Positions 8,400 to 16,935 are shown, counted from the first letter of the stretch. The stretch: DNA of 64,000 nt from Sphingobacteriaceae bacterium GW460-11-11-14-LB5 (GCA_002151545.1 CP021237.1:5146001-5210000); one strand, 5' to 3'. Notes: generated from the sequence alone by a model not told the origin. Numbers and translations: made by a program.

Positions 8400-8942
8400 A
8401 TGCACAAAATAAAAGTAGAGGATAAAGAGTTCGAGATATTTTTAGAGAATGACACCTTAAACAAAAGGATCCGTTTGCTGGGCATCCAGATGAACGTTGA
8501 CTACGAGGGCAAATGCCCCTTGTTTATTGGTGTGCTAAATGGCAGTTTCCTGTTTATGGCCGACCTGATCAAAGAAATTGATGTGCCCTGCGAAGTTGCT
8601 TTTATGCGTGTGGCTTCCTACGAAGGAACAGCGAGCTCGGGAAATGTAAAAGAATTAATCGGACTGCCAGATAACATTGAAGACAGAGATATTATCATAG
8701 TGGAAGATATTGTTGATACAGGCCTAACCTTAACGCATATTTTAAAAACGATAAAAGAAAAAAATCCGGCTTCGGTTAAAGTAGCTTCGCTTTTACTTAA
8801 GCCAAGTGCTTTAAAATATGAAATTGAAGAACTGGAATACGTTGGTTTTGAAATACCTAACGAGTTTGTAGTGGGCTACGGACTGGATTATAATGGCCTG
8901 GGTAGAAACCTGACAGATATTTACAGAGCAACGGGCGCATAA
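8400..8942 (+). CDS. hpt: Hypoxanthine phosphoribosyltransferase
   Basis: A 180-residue purine salvage enzyme that converts hypoxanthine or guanine plus PRPP to IMP or GMP in the cytoplasm. The PRPP-binding motif VEDIVDTGLT is at 101-110, preceded by the hydrophobic strand DIIIVE. GVLNGSFLFMADL at about 44-56 is the family's PPi loop, and FVVGYGLDYNGLGRNL near the C-terminus is the purine-binding end found in bacterial Hpt. Length and motif order are normal. The 112-nt gap after the transglycosylase gene contains no clear terminator. psd follows 55 nt downstream with its own candidate promoter. Confidence 0.95.
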   Translation: MHKIKVEDKEFEIFLENDTLNKRIRLLGIQMNVDYEGKCPLFIGVLNGSFLFMADLIKEIDVPCEVAFMRVASYEGTASSGNVKELIGLPDNIEDRDIIIVEDIVDTGLTLTHILKTIKEKNPASVKVASLLLKPSALKYEIEELEYVGFEIPNEFVVGYGLDYNGLGRNLTDIYRATGA

Positions 8943-8950
8943 TTTTTAGA

Positions 8951-8978
8951 TTGGATTAATTTATTTTTCGCACCTTTG
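8951..8978 (+). promoter_or_regulatory. Candidate promoter of psd
   Basis: TTG at 8951-8953 and CACCTTTG at 8971-8978 are 17 nt apart. The second box keeps the TTTG of the TAnnTTTG consensus but has CA instead of TA. It ends 19 nt before the psd ATG. Confidence 0.4.
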
Positions 8979-8997
8979 CCCAATAATTTCTAAAACA

Positions 8998-9657
8998 ATG
9001 ACCATACATAAAGAAGGCTACACCACCATTGCCTTAAGCATCTTGTTTATCTTCGTAATCAACGCGGTAGTCGATTATAAATATCACGACATCACCTGGT
9101 TACGCTGGTTCATTTACATTTTTTCAGCTGCATTATTTATTATTGTGTTGCAGTTTTTCCGCAACCCGAGCCGCAGCTTTTCTTCAGGCGAAAACCTGGT
9201 GATCTGCCCGGCAGATGGTAAAGTTGTCGTAATAGAAGAAACAGAAGAAGGTGAATATTTTAAAGATAAACGTTTACAGGTTTCGATTTTTATGTCGCCA
9301 ATAAATGTTCACATTAACCGTAATCCGATTTCGGGTGTGGTGAAGTTCTTCAAATATCACCCGGGAAAATATCTGGCTGCATGGAATCCAAAATCCTCAA
9401 CGGAGAACGAACGCACGACAACTGTCGTAGAACATAAAAATGGTACGCCTGTATTGTTCCGTCAAATTGCCGGCGCTCTTGCCCGTAGAATTGTATGGTA
9501 TGTAAAAGAAGGAGATCAGGTGGTACAAGCTGAACAATTCGGTTTCATTAAATTCGGATCGAGGGTTGATGTATTTTTGCCTGTAGGCACAAAAGTGAAC
9601 GTAGAACTTAACCAGGTTGTAAAGGGTGGTATCACTACCCTGGCGACTTTAAGTTAA
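8998..9657 (+). CDS. psd: Phosphatidylserine decarboxylase (short, self-cleaving form)
   Basis: A 219-residue membrane-associated proenzyme that makes phosphatidylethanolamine from phosphatidylserine. Two hydrophobic helices are at about 8-25 and 34-52. PADGKV at 71-76 and SPINVHINRNP at 100-110 are family motifs. The self-cleavage site is KFGSRVD: chain break between Gly187 and Ser188 creates the pyruvoyl group on the small alpha chain. The FGSR form (instead of LGST) and the length are normal for the short subfamily of Bacteroidota and alphaproteobacteria. cdsA, which often lies next to psd in related genomes, is about 46 kb away here. A strong terminator follows. Confidence 0.95.
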   Translation: MTIHKEGYTTIALSILFIFVINAVVDYKYHDITWLRWFIYIFSAALFIIVLQFFRNPSRSFSSGENLVICPADGKVVVIEETEEGEYFKDKRLQVSIFMSPINVHINRNPISGVVKFFKYHPGKYLAAWNPKSSTENERTTTVVEHKNGTPVLFRQIAGALARRIVWYVKEGDQVVQAEQFGFIKFGSRVDVFLPVGTKVNVELNQVVKGGITTLATLS

Positions 9658-9672
9658 GGATACAATATTTTA

Positions 9673-9710
9673 AAAAAAGCCGGTTTAGTGAATGCTAAAT
9701 CGGCTTTTTT
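9673..9710 (+). terminator. Rho-independent terminator of psd
   Basis: AAAAAAGCCGGTTTAG pairs with CTAAATCGGCTTTTTT with one G-T wobble and a 6-nt loop, ending in a T run. It starts 16 nt after the psd stop. Confidence 0.9.
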
Positions 9711-9792
9711 GTTTTTACCTTGCTTTCCAAAAAAGTAATTTCTTTATTAGCCCAACATGGCCATACTTATAGCACTTTCATTAATTAAAGCG

Positions 9793-9816
9793 GTGGTCTG
9801 TGGAGGAACAGACCAC
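9793..9816. terminator. Hairpin between convergent psd and mscS genes
   Basis: GTGGTCTG and CAGACCAC form a perfect 8-bp stem with an 8-nt loop, 21 nt after the end of the minus-strand channel gene. There is no strong T run on either side, so it is a weak terminator candidate. Confidence 0.35.
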
Positions 9817-9836
9817 GGGATCAGACCTGATAGATT

Positions 9837-11012
9837 TTAATCAGTAGCATCATTACCCACCTCTTCGTTCGTGCCTGCAGGAGCTGGTCTATCGCTAATT
9901 AAACGCTGAGTAGGGTAGGCGAAATCTGATTTATTCCGGATAACGATATCCATAATTTCCAGATTGATTTCCTGCCTGATTTTAAGGAATTCGGCATATT
10001 CCAACACTGTTACAAAATAGTTAACTTCTACATTCAAACCAGAGTCGCCAAAGCTTTTAAATGAAGCATTGCCATCATCACTGGTACCCTGATGACTGTT
10101 GATGTAACTTTCTATTTCGCTAATGATTTTTCTGAGTGAAGCTGAATTGGTTTCGTAGGTAAGACCGATAATAAAAGATACTTTCCGCGAGTTTCTTAGT
10201 GAAAGATTTTCTAAAACACCATCAATCATCCCTCTATTGGGGATCGTAGCCATGGTTTTTTCGGAAGTTCTGATCCTTGTACTCCTGAAACCAACCTTTT
10301 CAACCGTGCCTTCCACACCGTCAACCTTTACCAGGTCGCCAACGGTAAATGGTTTATCTAAAAAGATGGTGAACGAACCTATTAAGTTCTCTAAACTCTC
10401 TTTAGCGGCCAAAGCAATGGCAATACCACCAATACCCAATCCGGTAATCAGCGTCAATACATTAACCTCGAAAACAAAACCCAGAAGGGTGAAAAAACCG
10501 ATAAAGATTACGATTGTTTTAAACAGTTCCTTTAAAAAGGGAACCAATTGATCGTCGGCCTTATTATCGGTAAGCGAAGCTTTATATAACAAAACGTGAC
10601 TAATGAAGTCGATTATCCTTAAAATAATCCAAAAAACAGACAGGATGATCCCAAACAAAAATATCCGGTCGACACAATCTCCAATGGTTACGGGTATTAA
10701 TTCTTTAACCTTACCAATTAATTTGCTATAATGGAATACAGCTACCTCTAAGGGATGTTTTAACTGGTTGATGGAAAGATAAAGTGTAGTTAACAGAATA
10801 AAAACCTCAATAGGTTTTACCAGTAAGGCAACGAAAGCATCGTTATGCGATTGATTGGAAAAGTTTTTAAAAAGCTTAAACAGCAACCTGCTTAACAGCT
10901 TAGAAACAATATTTTTGAAAACTAAGCCTAAAAAAAGTATCCCTCCGAAAAGGAAATAGGCTTTTACGGTGTTACCCCAAAAAACTTGGTCGAAAAAAGC
11001 AGAATCTAACAT
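9837..11012 (-). CDS. MscS-family mechanosensitive ion channel
   Basis: A 391-residue inner-membrane channel that opens under membrane tension to release solutes. About four to five hydrophobic helices precede the pore region. The pore-lining helix and following segment are clear: GLGIGGIAIALAAKESL, then GSFTIFLDKPFTVGDLV and EGTVEKVGFRSTRIRT, which starts the beta domain. The C-terminal cytoplasmic vestibule extends to about residue 370, followed by a short acidic tail. It is longer than E. coli MscS (286) because of extra N-terminal helices. It lies on the same strand as rplS, separated by a terminator, so it is likely a separate unit. Confidence 0.92.
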   Translation of the reverse strand: MLDSAFFDQVFWGNTVKAYFLFGGILFLGLVFKNIVSKLLSRLLFKLFKNFSNQSHNDAFVALLVKPIEVFILLTTLYLSINQLKHPLEVAVFHYSKLIGKVKELIPVTIGDCVDRIFLFGIILSVFWIILRIIDFISHVLLYKASLTDNKADDQLVPFLKELFKTIVIFIGFFTLLGFVFEVNVLTLITGLGIGGIAIALAAKESLENLIGSFTIFLDKPFTVGDLVKVDGVEGTVEKVGFRSTRIRTSEKTMATIPNRGMIDGVLENLSLRNSRKVSFIIGLTYETNSASLRKIISEIESYINSHQGTSDDGNASFKSFGDSGLNVEVNYFVTVLEYAEFLKIRQEINLEIMDIVIRNKSDFAYPTQRLISDRPAPAGTNEEVGNDATD

Positions 11013-11029
11013 TTAACAAAGGTACAAAC

Positions 11030-11060
11030 AAAAAAACCTCCACGAAATTAATCGTGAAGG
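11030..11060 (-). terminator. Rho-independent terminator of rplS
   Basis: On the minus strand CCTTCACGA pairs with TCGTGGAGG (one mismatch) and is followed by seven T residues. It lies 23 nt after the rplS stop codon. Confidence 0.85.
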
Positions 11061-11082
11061 CTATATCTTATAATAAAGAGTA

Positions 11083-11430
11083 TTATTTTCTCAAAGATTT
11101 GATACGAGCAGCTTTACCAGTTAAAGCACGTAAATAGAACAATTTCGCTCTACGAACTTTACCATAGCTATTCACTTCTACTTTCTCAATGTTTGGAGAA
11201 CTAAAAGGGAAAATACGCTCAACACCAACGCCGTTGCTCATTTTACGAACGGTGAAGGTTTCATTAGCACCTGCACTGTTACGTTGTATTACAACACCTT
11301 GGTAAATTTGAACACGTTCTTTATTACCTTCGCGAATTTTATAGTGTACGCTCACTGTATCGCCAGACTTGAACGCAGGAAAATCTTTTTTCGCGATGGC
11401 CTGCTCTTCAACAAATTTTACTAAATCCAT
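11083..11430 (-). CDS. rplS: 50S ribosomal protein L19
   Basis: A 115-residue ribosomal protein located at the interface of the 50S and 30S subunits. The family stretches FKSGDTVSVHYKI, GVVIQRNSAGANETFTVRK and the conserved GVGVERIFPFSSPNIEKV are all present, and the length is normal. It is monocistronic here, with its own TAATATTG box upstream and a terminator downstream. In many bacteria rplS ends the rpsP-rimM-trmD-rplS operon; here rpsP, rimM and trmD sit about 5 kb away on the same strand, with a two-component system and secreted-protein genes in between. Confidence 0.97.
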   Translation of the reverse strand: MDLVKFVEEQAIAKKDFPAFKSGDTVSVHYKIREGNKERVQIYQGVVIQRNSAGANETFTVRKMSNGVGVERIFPFSSPNIEKVEVNSYGKVRRAKLFYLRALTGKAARIKSLRK

Positions 11431-11477
11431 GATTTTAAGCTATTAAACCAACTTTCTTTACCTTGAAAATCGGATTG

Positions 11478-11485
11478 CAATATTA
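11478..11485 (-). promoter_or_regulatory. Candidate -7 box of rplS
   Basis: Read on the minus strand, TAATATTG differs from TAnnTTTG at one base. It ends 47 nt upstream of the rplS start codon, leaving a short leader. The rest of the 231-nt gap up to 11661 is AT-rich with no gene visible. Confidence 0.4.
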
Positions 11486-11661
11486 GGGATTTTTTTTCAT
11501 ATAAAAAAACCTATTTTAATTTTTTCCACAATCTTTATGAATTCCACATTCGATTGTGTTAAATGCTTCTATTCCAAAAGGTCAGCAGGGCACTTATTCG
11601 CCAGCTTATTGCGAAATTTAGCCAATAATATTCTGCGCTAAATTATTTACCCACTGCTCGT

Positions 11662-12111
11662 TTATGTGTGTATGGCACAGTTGGGCAATGTTTCTTCTGC
11701 TTTAATAATTTTTTCCAAAATAGTATCCCGGCTTTCTTCTACTCCTTCATCGTGAGGGGATATATGCAGTTCTTTAAGGTTTTTTAAATCTTTTAAAACC
11801 CATATATCTTCTAACCTGATTTTAGTTCTCCAGATATCAAGGTATTCCAAATCGGTTAGTTTGTTCAGATAGGGCAGGCACGCTTTAGTAATATTTTCAT
11901 GTTTCATGAGCGTTAAATGCTTAAGCTGCTTAACCGTGCTGATCAATTTCACGCCCTCATCGGTTACCCTCGTTTCTTTCAGATAAACGCTCCCCATAAC
12001 CGAAACTTTTGCAAAAAGCATGGCCAAATACTCATCATCAACCAACGAATCGATGCTGGTAAAACCAGGCAGCTCAGCAGGAATGTTTTTTCGCTTCGGT
12101 AATTTGCCCAA
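11662..12111 (-). CDS. Leucine-rich-repeat-like protein, unusual start or frameshift
   Basis: A protein of about 149 residues with irregular leucine-rich repeats (LKHLTLMKHENIT, LEYLDIWRTKI, LKELHISPHDEG), of the kind used for protein binding. No signal peptide. The only in-frame start near the front is a TTG at 12111. A better placed ATG lies at 12151, 10 nt after the preceding gene, but in another frame; it stays open for 25 codons and passes through WWHFG just where the repeat frame begins with GKLPKRKN. A one-base shift near 12100-12112 would join the two. Either the start is TTG or the gene is frameshifted. It is the last gene of a run with the WG-repeat protein. Confidence 0.55.
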   Translation of the reverse strand: MGKLPKRKNIPAELPGFTSIDSLVDDEYLAMLFAKVSVMGSVYLKETRVTDEGVKLISTVKQLKHLTLMKHENITKACLPYLNKLTDLEYLDIWRTKIRLEDIWVLKDLKNLKELHISPHDEGVEESRDTILEKIIKAEETLPNCAIHT

Positions 12112-12160
12112 AATGCCACCAGAACTGTTTTTCCGCTCCTTTGAGTTTCATTACTTAGCC

Positions 12161-12643
12161 TTATTCTTCATAGACGCCGTAGCCTACGGTACCCGATTTA
12201 TCTTTTTCATTAGCCGAGGTTACAAAATTAAGTTTAGATCCCTTTATGCTCCATACACTCGTGGTTATTGTTTCCCCGTCAACATCTTCTTTAATCACTT
12301 TAGCTTTGTATCCTTTATCTTTTAGCTCCATCTCGATAAAAACATTATTTGGTGCGCCAGCATAAATGCAACTTACTCCTGTGGTTTTATTTTGTTTGTT
12401 GTAATTCACACCAACCAAATCGAACTGCGAACTAAAGGTAAATATTTCATTGGTGTCATCATCATAACCTTTGTCTACCTCTCCCTTTTTAAACCCTTTA
12501 TCCTTCATAAACGAGTCGACGTTTCCCCTTGTCGTTTTGTAATACACATCGTAAATGAGGGCCAGCTTTTTATTCTCAAATTTTATCTGACTAAAGGCTA
12601 CGGTTCCCTGAAATAAAAACAATAGCAATATTATATTTTTCAT
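12161..12643 (-). CDS. Exported hypothetical protein
   Basis: A 160-residue protein with a clear signal peptide (ILLLFLFQGTVAFSQ, cleavage near residue 19). The mature part is polar, lysine-rich and beta-strand-like, with regular alternation of charged and aromatic residues. It contains one cysteine and no motif I can name. It lies 29 nt after the WG-repeat gene on the same strand and 10 nt before an ATG linked to the LRR-like gene, so the three probably form one transcript. A periplasmic or surface role alongside the WG protein is possible, but no function can be assigned. Confidence 0.65.
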   Translation of the reverse strand: MKNIILLLFLFQGTVAFSQIKFENKKLALIYDVYYKTTRGNVDSFMKDKGFKKGEVDKGYDDDTNEIFTFSSQFDLVGVNYNKQNKTTGVSCIYAGAPNNVFIEMELKDKGYKAKVIKEDVDGETITTSVWSIKGSKLNFVTSANEKDKSGTVGYGVYEE

Positions 12644-12672
12644 ATCTATTTTATTTTTAGTGAAATAAAGCG

Positions 12673-13632
12673 TTATTGTGTAATTTCTTTTCCTGTTTTA
12701 TCCATCGAGCCCCATCTGCCATTTAACCTAAAAATGGCTGCCCCATTTTTAAATTCACCAACCGCATCATACTTTATTGGAATCACTTCTTCGCCTGTTT
12801 TACTGATAAAACCTTCTTTTCCATTAAGCCCGGCTTTGGCTAAGCCCCCCTCAAAGTCGCTGATAAACCTGTATTTAAAAGGAATAATTTCATTCCCGTT
12901 TTTGTCAATGGCGCCATAAACTTTATTCCGTTCAACCGGCGCAACCCCGTCCGAAAAATCTTTAACATAGTCGTATTTAAATTTGGTAATTTCTTTACCT
13001 GTTTTATCTATAAAAGCCCATTTGTCTTTTAGCTTAACACCCGCAAAACCATCTTTAAAAGAATTTACGCCCTCATACTTTAGGGCTGTAATTTCCTTGC
13101 CTGCCGGGTCAACAAAACCATATTTATCGTTTAATCTTACCCAGGCAAATCCTCCATAAAAATCAAAGGCAACATCGTATTTTATGGCTGTGATTTCTTT
13201 ACCTGTTTTATCGATATAACCTTCTTTCCCATTTAGTTCAACCTTACCAAAACCTTCTTTAAAATAAGTAGCGTTATCGTATTTAAAAGGAATGATTACT
13301 TTACCTGTTTTATCGATAAAACCAAATTTTCCATTTTGTTTAACAGCAATCAAACCTTCCTCGAAACTTCGGCTATCCTCATATATTAATGGGATAACTA
13401 CTTTTCCGCTTTCATCGATGAAACCATGTTTTCCATTCAGTTTAACGTTTATTATGCCTTCTTTAAAACTATAGCCAACCTCATCGTAAGTAAAAGGAAC
13501 AACTTCCTTTCCGGTTCTGTCTATAAATCCGTATTTGCCTTTATCGTTTCGTTTGGATTTTAAATTTTGTGCATAACCTGTAATACCCAGTGTACACAGC
13601 AATGCTGTAGCGATTAATTGTCTCATTTTCAT
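12673..13632 (-). CDS. Exported WG-repeat protein
   Basis: A 319-residue secreted protein built almost entirely of WG (KWG) repeats. After a signal peptide (about residues 1-21, ending GYAQN) come nine or so units of about 32 residues, each with a core like KYGFIDRTGKEVVPFTYD followed by an FKEG-type segment. WG repeats form beta structures and are thought to bind proteins or glycans; no enzymatic residues are visible. The start could be either of two methionines two codons apart. An inverted repeat at 13692-13709, which recurs near the second two-component system, lies 60 bp upstream. The gene is just downstream of a kinase/regulator pair on the same strand. Confidence 0.85.
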   Translation of the reverse strand: MKMRQLIATALLCTLGITGYAQNLKSKRNDKGKYGFIDRTGKEVVPFTYDEVGYSFKEGIINVKLNGKHGFIDESGKVVIPLIYEDSRSFEEGLIAVKQNGKFGFIDKTGKVIIPFKYDNATYFKEGFGKVELNGKEGYIDKTGKEITAIKYDVAFDFYGGFAWVRLNDKYGFVDPAGKEITALKYEGVNSFKDGFAGVKLKDKWAFIDKTGKEITKFKYDYVKDFSDGVAPVERNKVYGAIDKNGNEIIPFKYRFISDFEGGLAKAGLNGKEGFISKTGEEVIPIKYDAVGEFKNGAAIFRLNGRWGSMDKTGKEITQ

Positions 13633-13691
13633 TAATTTAGAGGATGGATTAATTTGTTAAGCTAAAGTATATGAAAGATACGCCGGCAGGA

Positions 13692-13714
13692 ATACCCAGT
13701 AAAGGGTATATTTA
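13692..13714. promoter_or_regulatory. Candidate operator upstream of the WG-repeat gene
   Basis: ATACCC (13692-13697), a 6-nt spacer, and GGGTAT (13704-13709) form a perfect inverted repeat, followed by ATTTA. The same arrangement, ending in the identical GGTATATTTA, is found at 32781-32803. Each site lies 53-60 bp upstream of a minus-strand secreted-protein gene beside a NarL-type regulator. The TACCC-N6-GGGTA geometry resembles the 7-2-7 sites of NarL-family regulators. Confidence 0.5.
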
Positions 13715-13745
13715 CAGATACAGAATTTACTGAAACGGCTAAAGT

Positions 13746-15527
13746 TTAGCGATGGGATGGGATATTGATCTGAATAATCGTGCCTTCGTTTTTAACGCTA
13801 CTGATTTCGAAATTACCCTTGTAATAATTCACCCGCTTTTCGATGTTTTCGAGGCCAAAACCTTTACTTGTTTTCTGCAGATCGAAGCCGAGCCCATCAT
13901 CGGTAAATTGAAAATGGTAGTTTTTGGGATATTTATAAAGCTCGATGGTAATTAACTCCGCATTACCATGTTTAATGGCATTGTTTATTACCTCCAGGGT
14001 GATAAGGTATACATCATAAATCCATTTTTCATCAATTTTATCAGGAAAATCATAACAAAAAAGCTCAATTTTTGCATCTGTTAAACCCGCATTTAAACTT
14101 GAAATCTGGCTTTGCAGACTTGACACCAATGCCCCTTCATCAAGTGCTTTTGGCAGTATTTTATGAGATATCTCTCTGATGTCTTCAGCCAGTTCATTTA
14201 TGGTTTGTTTGGCAAGTCCAACATTTCTCATGTCGAAGAGGTGGATAATGTGCGCGATCTTACTCCCTACATTGTCGTGAATGATATTGGCGATATTTCT
14301 CCGCTCACGGAGCTGAACTTCACTAATGGCCCTTAATGAGCTTTCCTTTTCGAATATAACCTCCTGCATCAGCTCGTTGTTCTTCAAAAAAATATCGATA
14401 TAATTTCTCGATAAAATGTATCCGAATAAAAATACCTCATAGAGACTGATAAATAACATCCAGTTATCGCCCAGTGATTGTGGAATAATTTCAAATGTTT
14501 TTAAAATTAAACATGCGCCCCAAACAAGTTGCGGAACAAAGGCAAGAAGCGCGTAAACGGCCTGGGTTTTTTCTATTTTTAGGTGTGCCACTGCCGACCA
14601 GAAAAGTATGAATATTGAAGCCAGGAATATGATGTAGCCCAGCACAAAAAAGTAACGGAACTCAACATCTTTATAAAGCACCAATAACGAAACCGAAATT
14701 AAAATCAGCAAAAAGTTTATGCCTCCGAGTGCTATAATTAATTTATGCTTAACGGGCTGATTTTCTTTGAGCTTTAAAAAATGTCCAAGGAAAATACTCA
14801 GGGCAATGTACCAAAGTGCCCCGGTGTAAACCCGGCCCTCGCTAAAAAACCTAAACTCCGGAAATAAAACATGCTTGGCAAAGTTGGTTGTAATTGCCGT
14901 GTAAAATGCAGTTAATATGGAATAGCCAATGTAATAAACATACAGCCTGTCCTTCGTCATCAAAAATAATATTGCATTGATCATGAGCAGCAAAAAGACG
15001 ATGCCAATAAAAAAGGAAGTCAGCGCTGTTTTTCTTGATGACTTAGCTTCAAGGTAATCCTGATTTTCAAGGCTGTAGGAAAAATCTAAATAGGAGGTCA
15101 CTTTTTTAACCCTAACCCAGACTAACCTTTCTTCGTTTGGCTGCAGATTAAGCTCGAATGCCAGGGTTTCGATAAAAGGGCTTTTGCCAACCGTCCTATC
15201 ACCAATGGTTTTAATTACTTTACCATCATAAAGGCTCAGGCTATCGATATGGTTATTGTTAAAACATAGCCATGTTTTTGTGCTTTGTGAAGTGTTTACA
15301 TTTTTTACAATGAACCTGCACCATACCGCTGCATCTCTGTTGTAGCCGATGTTAATTTTGTCGTTTTGCTTAAATGCATGAAATTTTTGTTGCTGAAGAA
15401 GGTCGATCGTCCACGATGAGTTTTGGTCTACGGCATAGCTGGAAACTACCGATACTGATTTGCTTGTGGTTTGTGCCCGGGAGAATAGCGGGAATAGCAG
15501 AAAGCTAATCAAGTAGATTATTCTCAT
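13746..15527 (-). CDS. 7TMR-DISM sensor histidine kinase (NarL-type partner)
   Basis: A 593-residue membrane kinase. A signal peptide is followed by an extracellular 7TMR-DISM sensing domain (about 30-155, with WTIDLLQQQKFHAF and NNHIDSLSLYDG), seven membrane helices (about 170-375), a short coiled coil, a HisKA_3 dimerisation domain with the phosphorylated His in IIHDNVGSK near residue 415, and a HATPase domain ending with DDGLGFDLQ and GFGLENIEKR. The start is the ATG at 15527; the in-frame TTG two codons earlier is less likely. It overlaps the regulator gene upstream by 23 nt, so the two are translationally coupled. The signal is unknown; this sensor class often detects carbohydrates or small ligands. 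Confidence 0.9.
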   Translation of the reverse strand: MRIIYLISFLLFPLFSRAQTTSKSVSVVSSYAVDQNSSWTIDLLQQQKFHAFKQNDKINIGYNRDAAVWCRFIVKNVNTSQSTKTWLCFNNNHIDSLSLYDGKVIKTIGDRTVGKSPFIETLAFELNLQPNEERLVWVRVKKVTSYLDFSYSLENQDYLEAKSSRKTALTSFFIGIVFLLLMINAILFLMTKDRLYVYYIGYSILTAFYTAITTNFAKHVLFPEFRFFSEGRVYTGALWYIALSIFLGHFLKLKENQPVKHKLIIALGGINFLLILISVSLLVLYKDVEFRYFFVLGYIIFLASIFILFWSAVAHLKIEKTQAVYALLAFVPQLVWGACLILKTFEIIPQSLGDNWMLFISLYEVFLFGYILSRNYIDIFLKNNELMQEVIFEKESSLRAISEVQLRERRNIANIIHDNVGSKIAHIIHLFDMRNVGLAKQTINELAEDIREISHKILPKALDEGALVSSLQSQISSLNAGLTDAKIELFCYDFPDKIDEKWIYDVYLITLEVINNAIKHGNAELITIELYKYPKNYHFQFTDDGLGFDLQKTSKGFGLENIEKRVNYYKGNFEISSVKNEGTIIQINIPSHR

Positions 15528-16140
15528 GAGCAAATTTAATGAGCGAACTACTGTTATTAATTTCCAGCTTCCGGTGGATATTCTTCCGATGGGTAGTTAC
15601 GGTGGTGATGCTGATAAACAGTACTTCAGCAATTTCCTTACTGGTTAATCCTTTGATGATTAACTTAATAATCTCTTTCTCCTGTTTAGATATCCGGAAT
15701 TTATTAACGATTGAACCATCAATGGCACTGTATACACTCTCGCCTTTTTTATAAATCTTATTGGTATAAAACTCCCTGTTTTTGTTTGATTCGATAATAC
15801 TGATCAGCTCCTCGGCAGGTGTTTCTTTTTTCAGGAAAGCATTTACACCCAATTTCTTTGCCTTTTGAATCAGAAAATCCTCGTAATAAGCAGTGAGTAC
15901 AATTATTTTGGTGTTTTTCAGCTGAAGTTTGAGTTCTTCAATCAATACAAACCCATCAAAGTGGTTAATATTTAGATCACAGATGAACACATCAGCATGG
16001 TTTTGCATTAAATGGTTTCTGCAAGAATGCGCATCACTAAATTTAAAAATGTCGTAGTTATTCCCCGTATTTTTAAGCAATTCGGAAATGCCATTTAAAA
16101 AAAGTAAATGGTCATCACAAATAACAATCTGTTTGGGCAT
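15505..16140 (-). CDS. NarL/FixJ-type response regulator
   Basis: A 211-residue regulator with an N-terminal receiver domain and a C-terminal LuxR-type helix-turn-helix. The acidic pair is D9/D10, the phosphoacceptor D55 in FICDLNINHFDG, the conserved Thr in IIVLTAYYED, and Lys near 105 in LKKETPAEEL. The DNA-binding part, about residues 145-211, includes KEIIKLIIKGLTSKEIAEVL and TVTTHRKNIHRKL. It is the first gene of a pair with the 7TMR-DISM kinase that starts within its end. A possible target is the inverted repeat at 13692, but this is inferred from position and geometry only. Confidence 0.92.
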   Translation of the reverse strand: MPKQIVICDDHLLFLNGISELLKNTGNNYDIFKFSDAHSCRNHLMQNHADVFICDLNINHFDGFVLIEELKLQLKNTKIIVLTAYYEDFLIQKAKKLGVNAFLKKETPAEELISIIESNKNREFYTNKIYKKGESVYSAIDGSIVNKFRISKQEKEIIKLIIKGLTSKEIAEVLFISITTVTTHRKNIHRKLEINNSSSLIKFAHENNLLD

Positions 16141-16202
16141 ATGATCGGGACTAGAAGCTTTTCTCCTAAAATAGAATTTACCTTTATTATTTACAAGGAA
16201 AT

Positions 16203-16877
16203 TTACTCTAAAAGATCAGGACGGCGCGTTTTAGTTCGCTCCAGGGCCTGTTCGTGTCTCCATTCATTCACTTTAGCCTCGTGGCCGCTTAATAAAACAT
16301 CAGGCACTTTATGCCCACGCCAGTCTGCCGGACGGGTATAAACCGGTGCATCAAGCAGTTCTCCCTGAAAACTATCAGATAGGGCAGAAGTTTCATCATT
16401 TAAAACCCCTGGGATTAAACGCACAACAGCATCTACCACAATTGCAGCAGGCAGCTCTCCGCCACTCAAAACATAATCCCCAACCGATATCTCCCTCGTT
16501 ACAAAGATATCCCGTATACGCTGATCTATGCCCTTATAGTGGCCGCACAAAATAATGATGTTTTTTTTAATGGAAAGTTCGTTGGCTGTGCTCTGGTTTA
16601 AAGTAACACCATCCGGGCTCATGAAAATAATTTCATCGTATGCTCTTTCCGCCTGCAGTTTTTCAATACAGGCCGCAAATGGCTCAATACTCATCACCAT
16701 ACCGCTACCGCCGCCATATTGGTAATCGTCTACACTTTTTTGTTTGTTGGTGGCATAATCCCTCAGGTTATGAACAACAATTTCGGCTATGCCTTTTTTT
16801 TGCGCACGTTGCAAAATAGAATGAGCAAACGGACTTTCTAATAAAGCGGGCAAAACTGTGATAATATCGAAACGCAT
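16203..16877 (-). CDS. trmD: tRNA (guanine37-N1)-methyltransferase
   Basis: A 224-residue SPOUT-class enzyme that methylates G37 next to the anticodon and so prevents frameshifting. The knotted cofactor site is marked by DDYQYGGGSGMVM, IILCGHYKGIDQRI and EISVGDYVLSGGELPA. The C-terminal tRNA-binding part has YTRPADWRGHKVPDVLLSGH. Length and motifs are normal. It is the last gene of the group rpsP-rimM-lipoprotein-trmD on the minus strand; the lipoprotein gene is inserted where rimM and trmD usually adjoin. Confidence 0.97.
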   Translation of the reverse strand: MRFDIITVLPALLESPFAHSILQRAQKKGIAEIVVHNLRDYATNKQKSVDDYQYGGGSGMVMSIEPFAACIEKLQAERAYDEIIFMSPDGVTLNQSTANELSIKKNIIILCGHYKGIDQRIRDIFVTREISVGDYVLSGGELPAAIVVDAVVRLIPGVLNDETSALSDSFQGELLDAPVYTRPADWRGHKVPDVLLSGHEAKVNEWRHEQALERTKTRRPDLLE

Positions 16878-16935
16878 GGTGCAAAGGTAAGTCTTTAGTC
16901 TGAAGTCTTTAGTCCGAAGTAAAATTTTGCGATTA

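Noticed and set aside
12020..12325. Plus-strand frame of 101 codons opposite the LRR-like and exported genes
   Set aside because: It overlaps two better supported minus-strand genes, and its sequence is the complement of coding repeats.
15528..15533. TTG start two codons before the kinase ATG
   Set aside because: The ATG at 15527 gives a good signal peptide, and the extra two residues add nothing.
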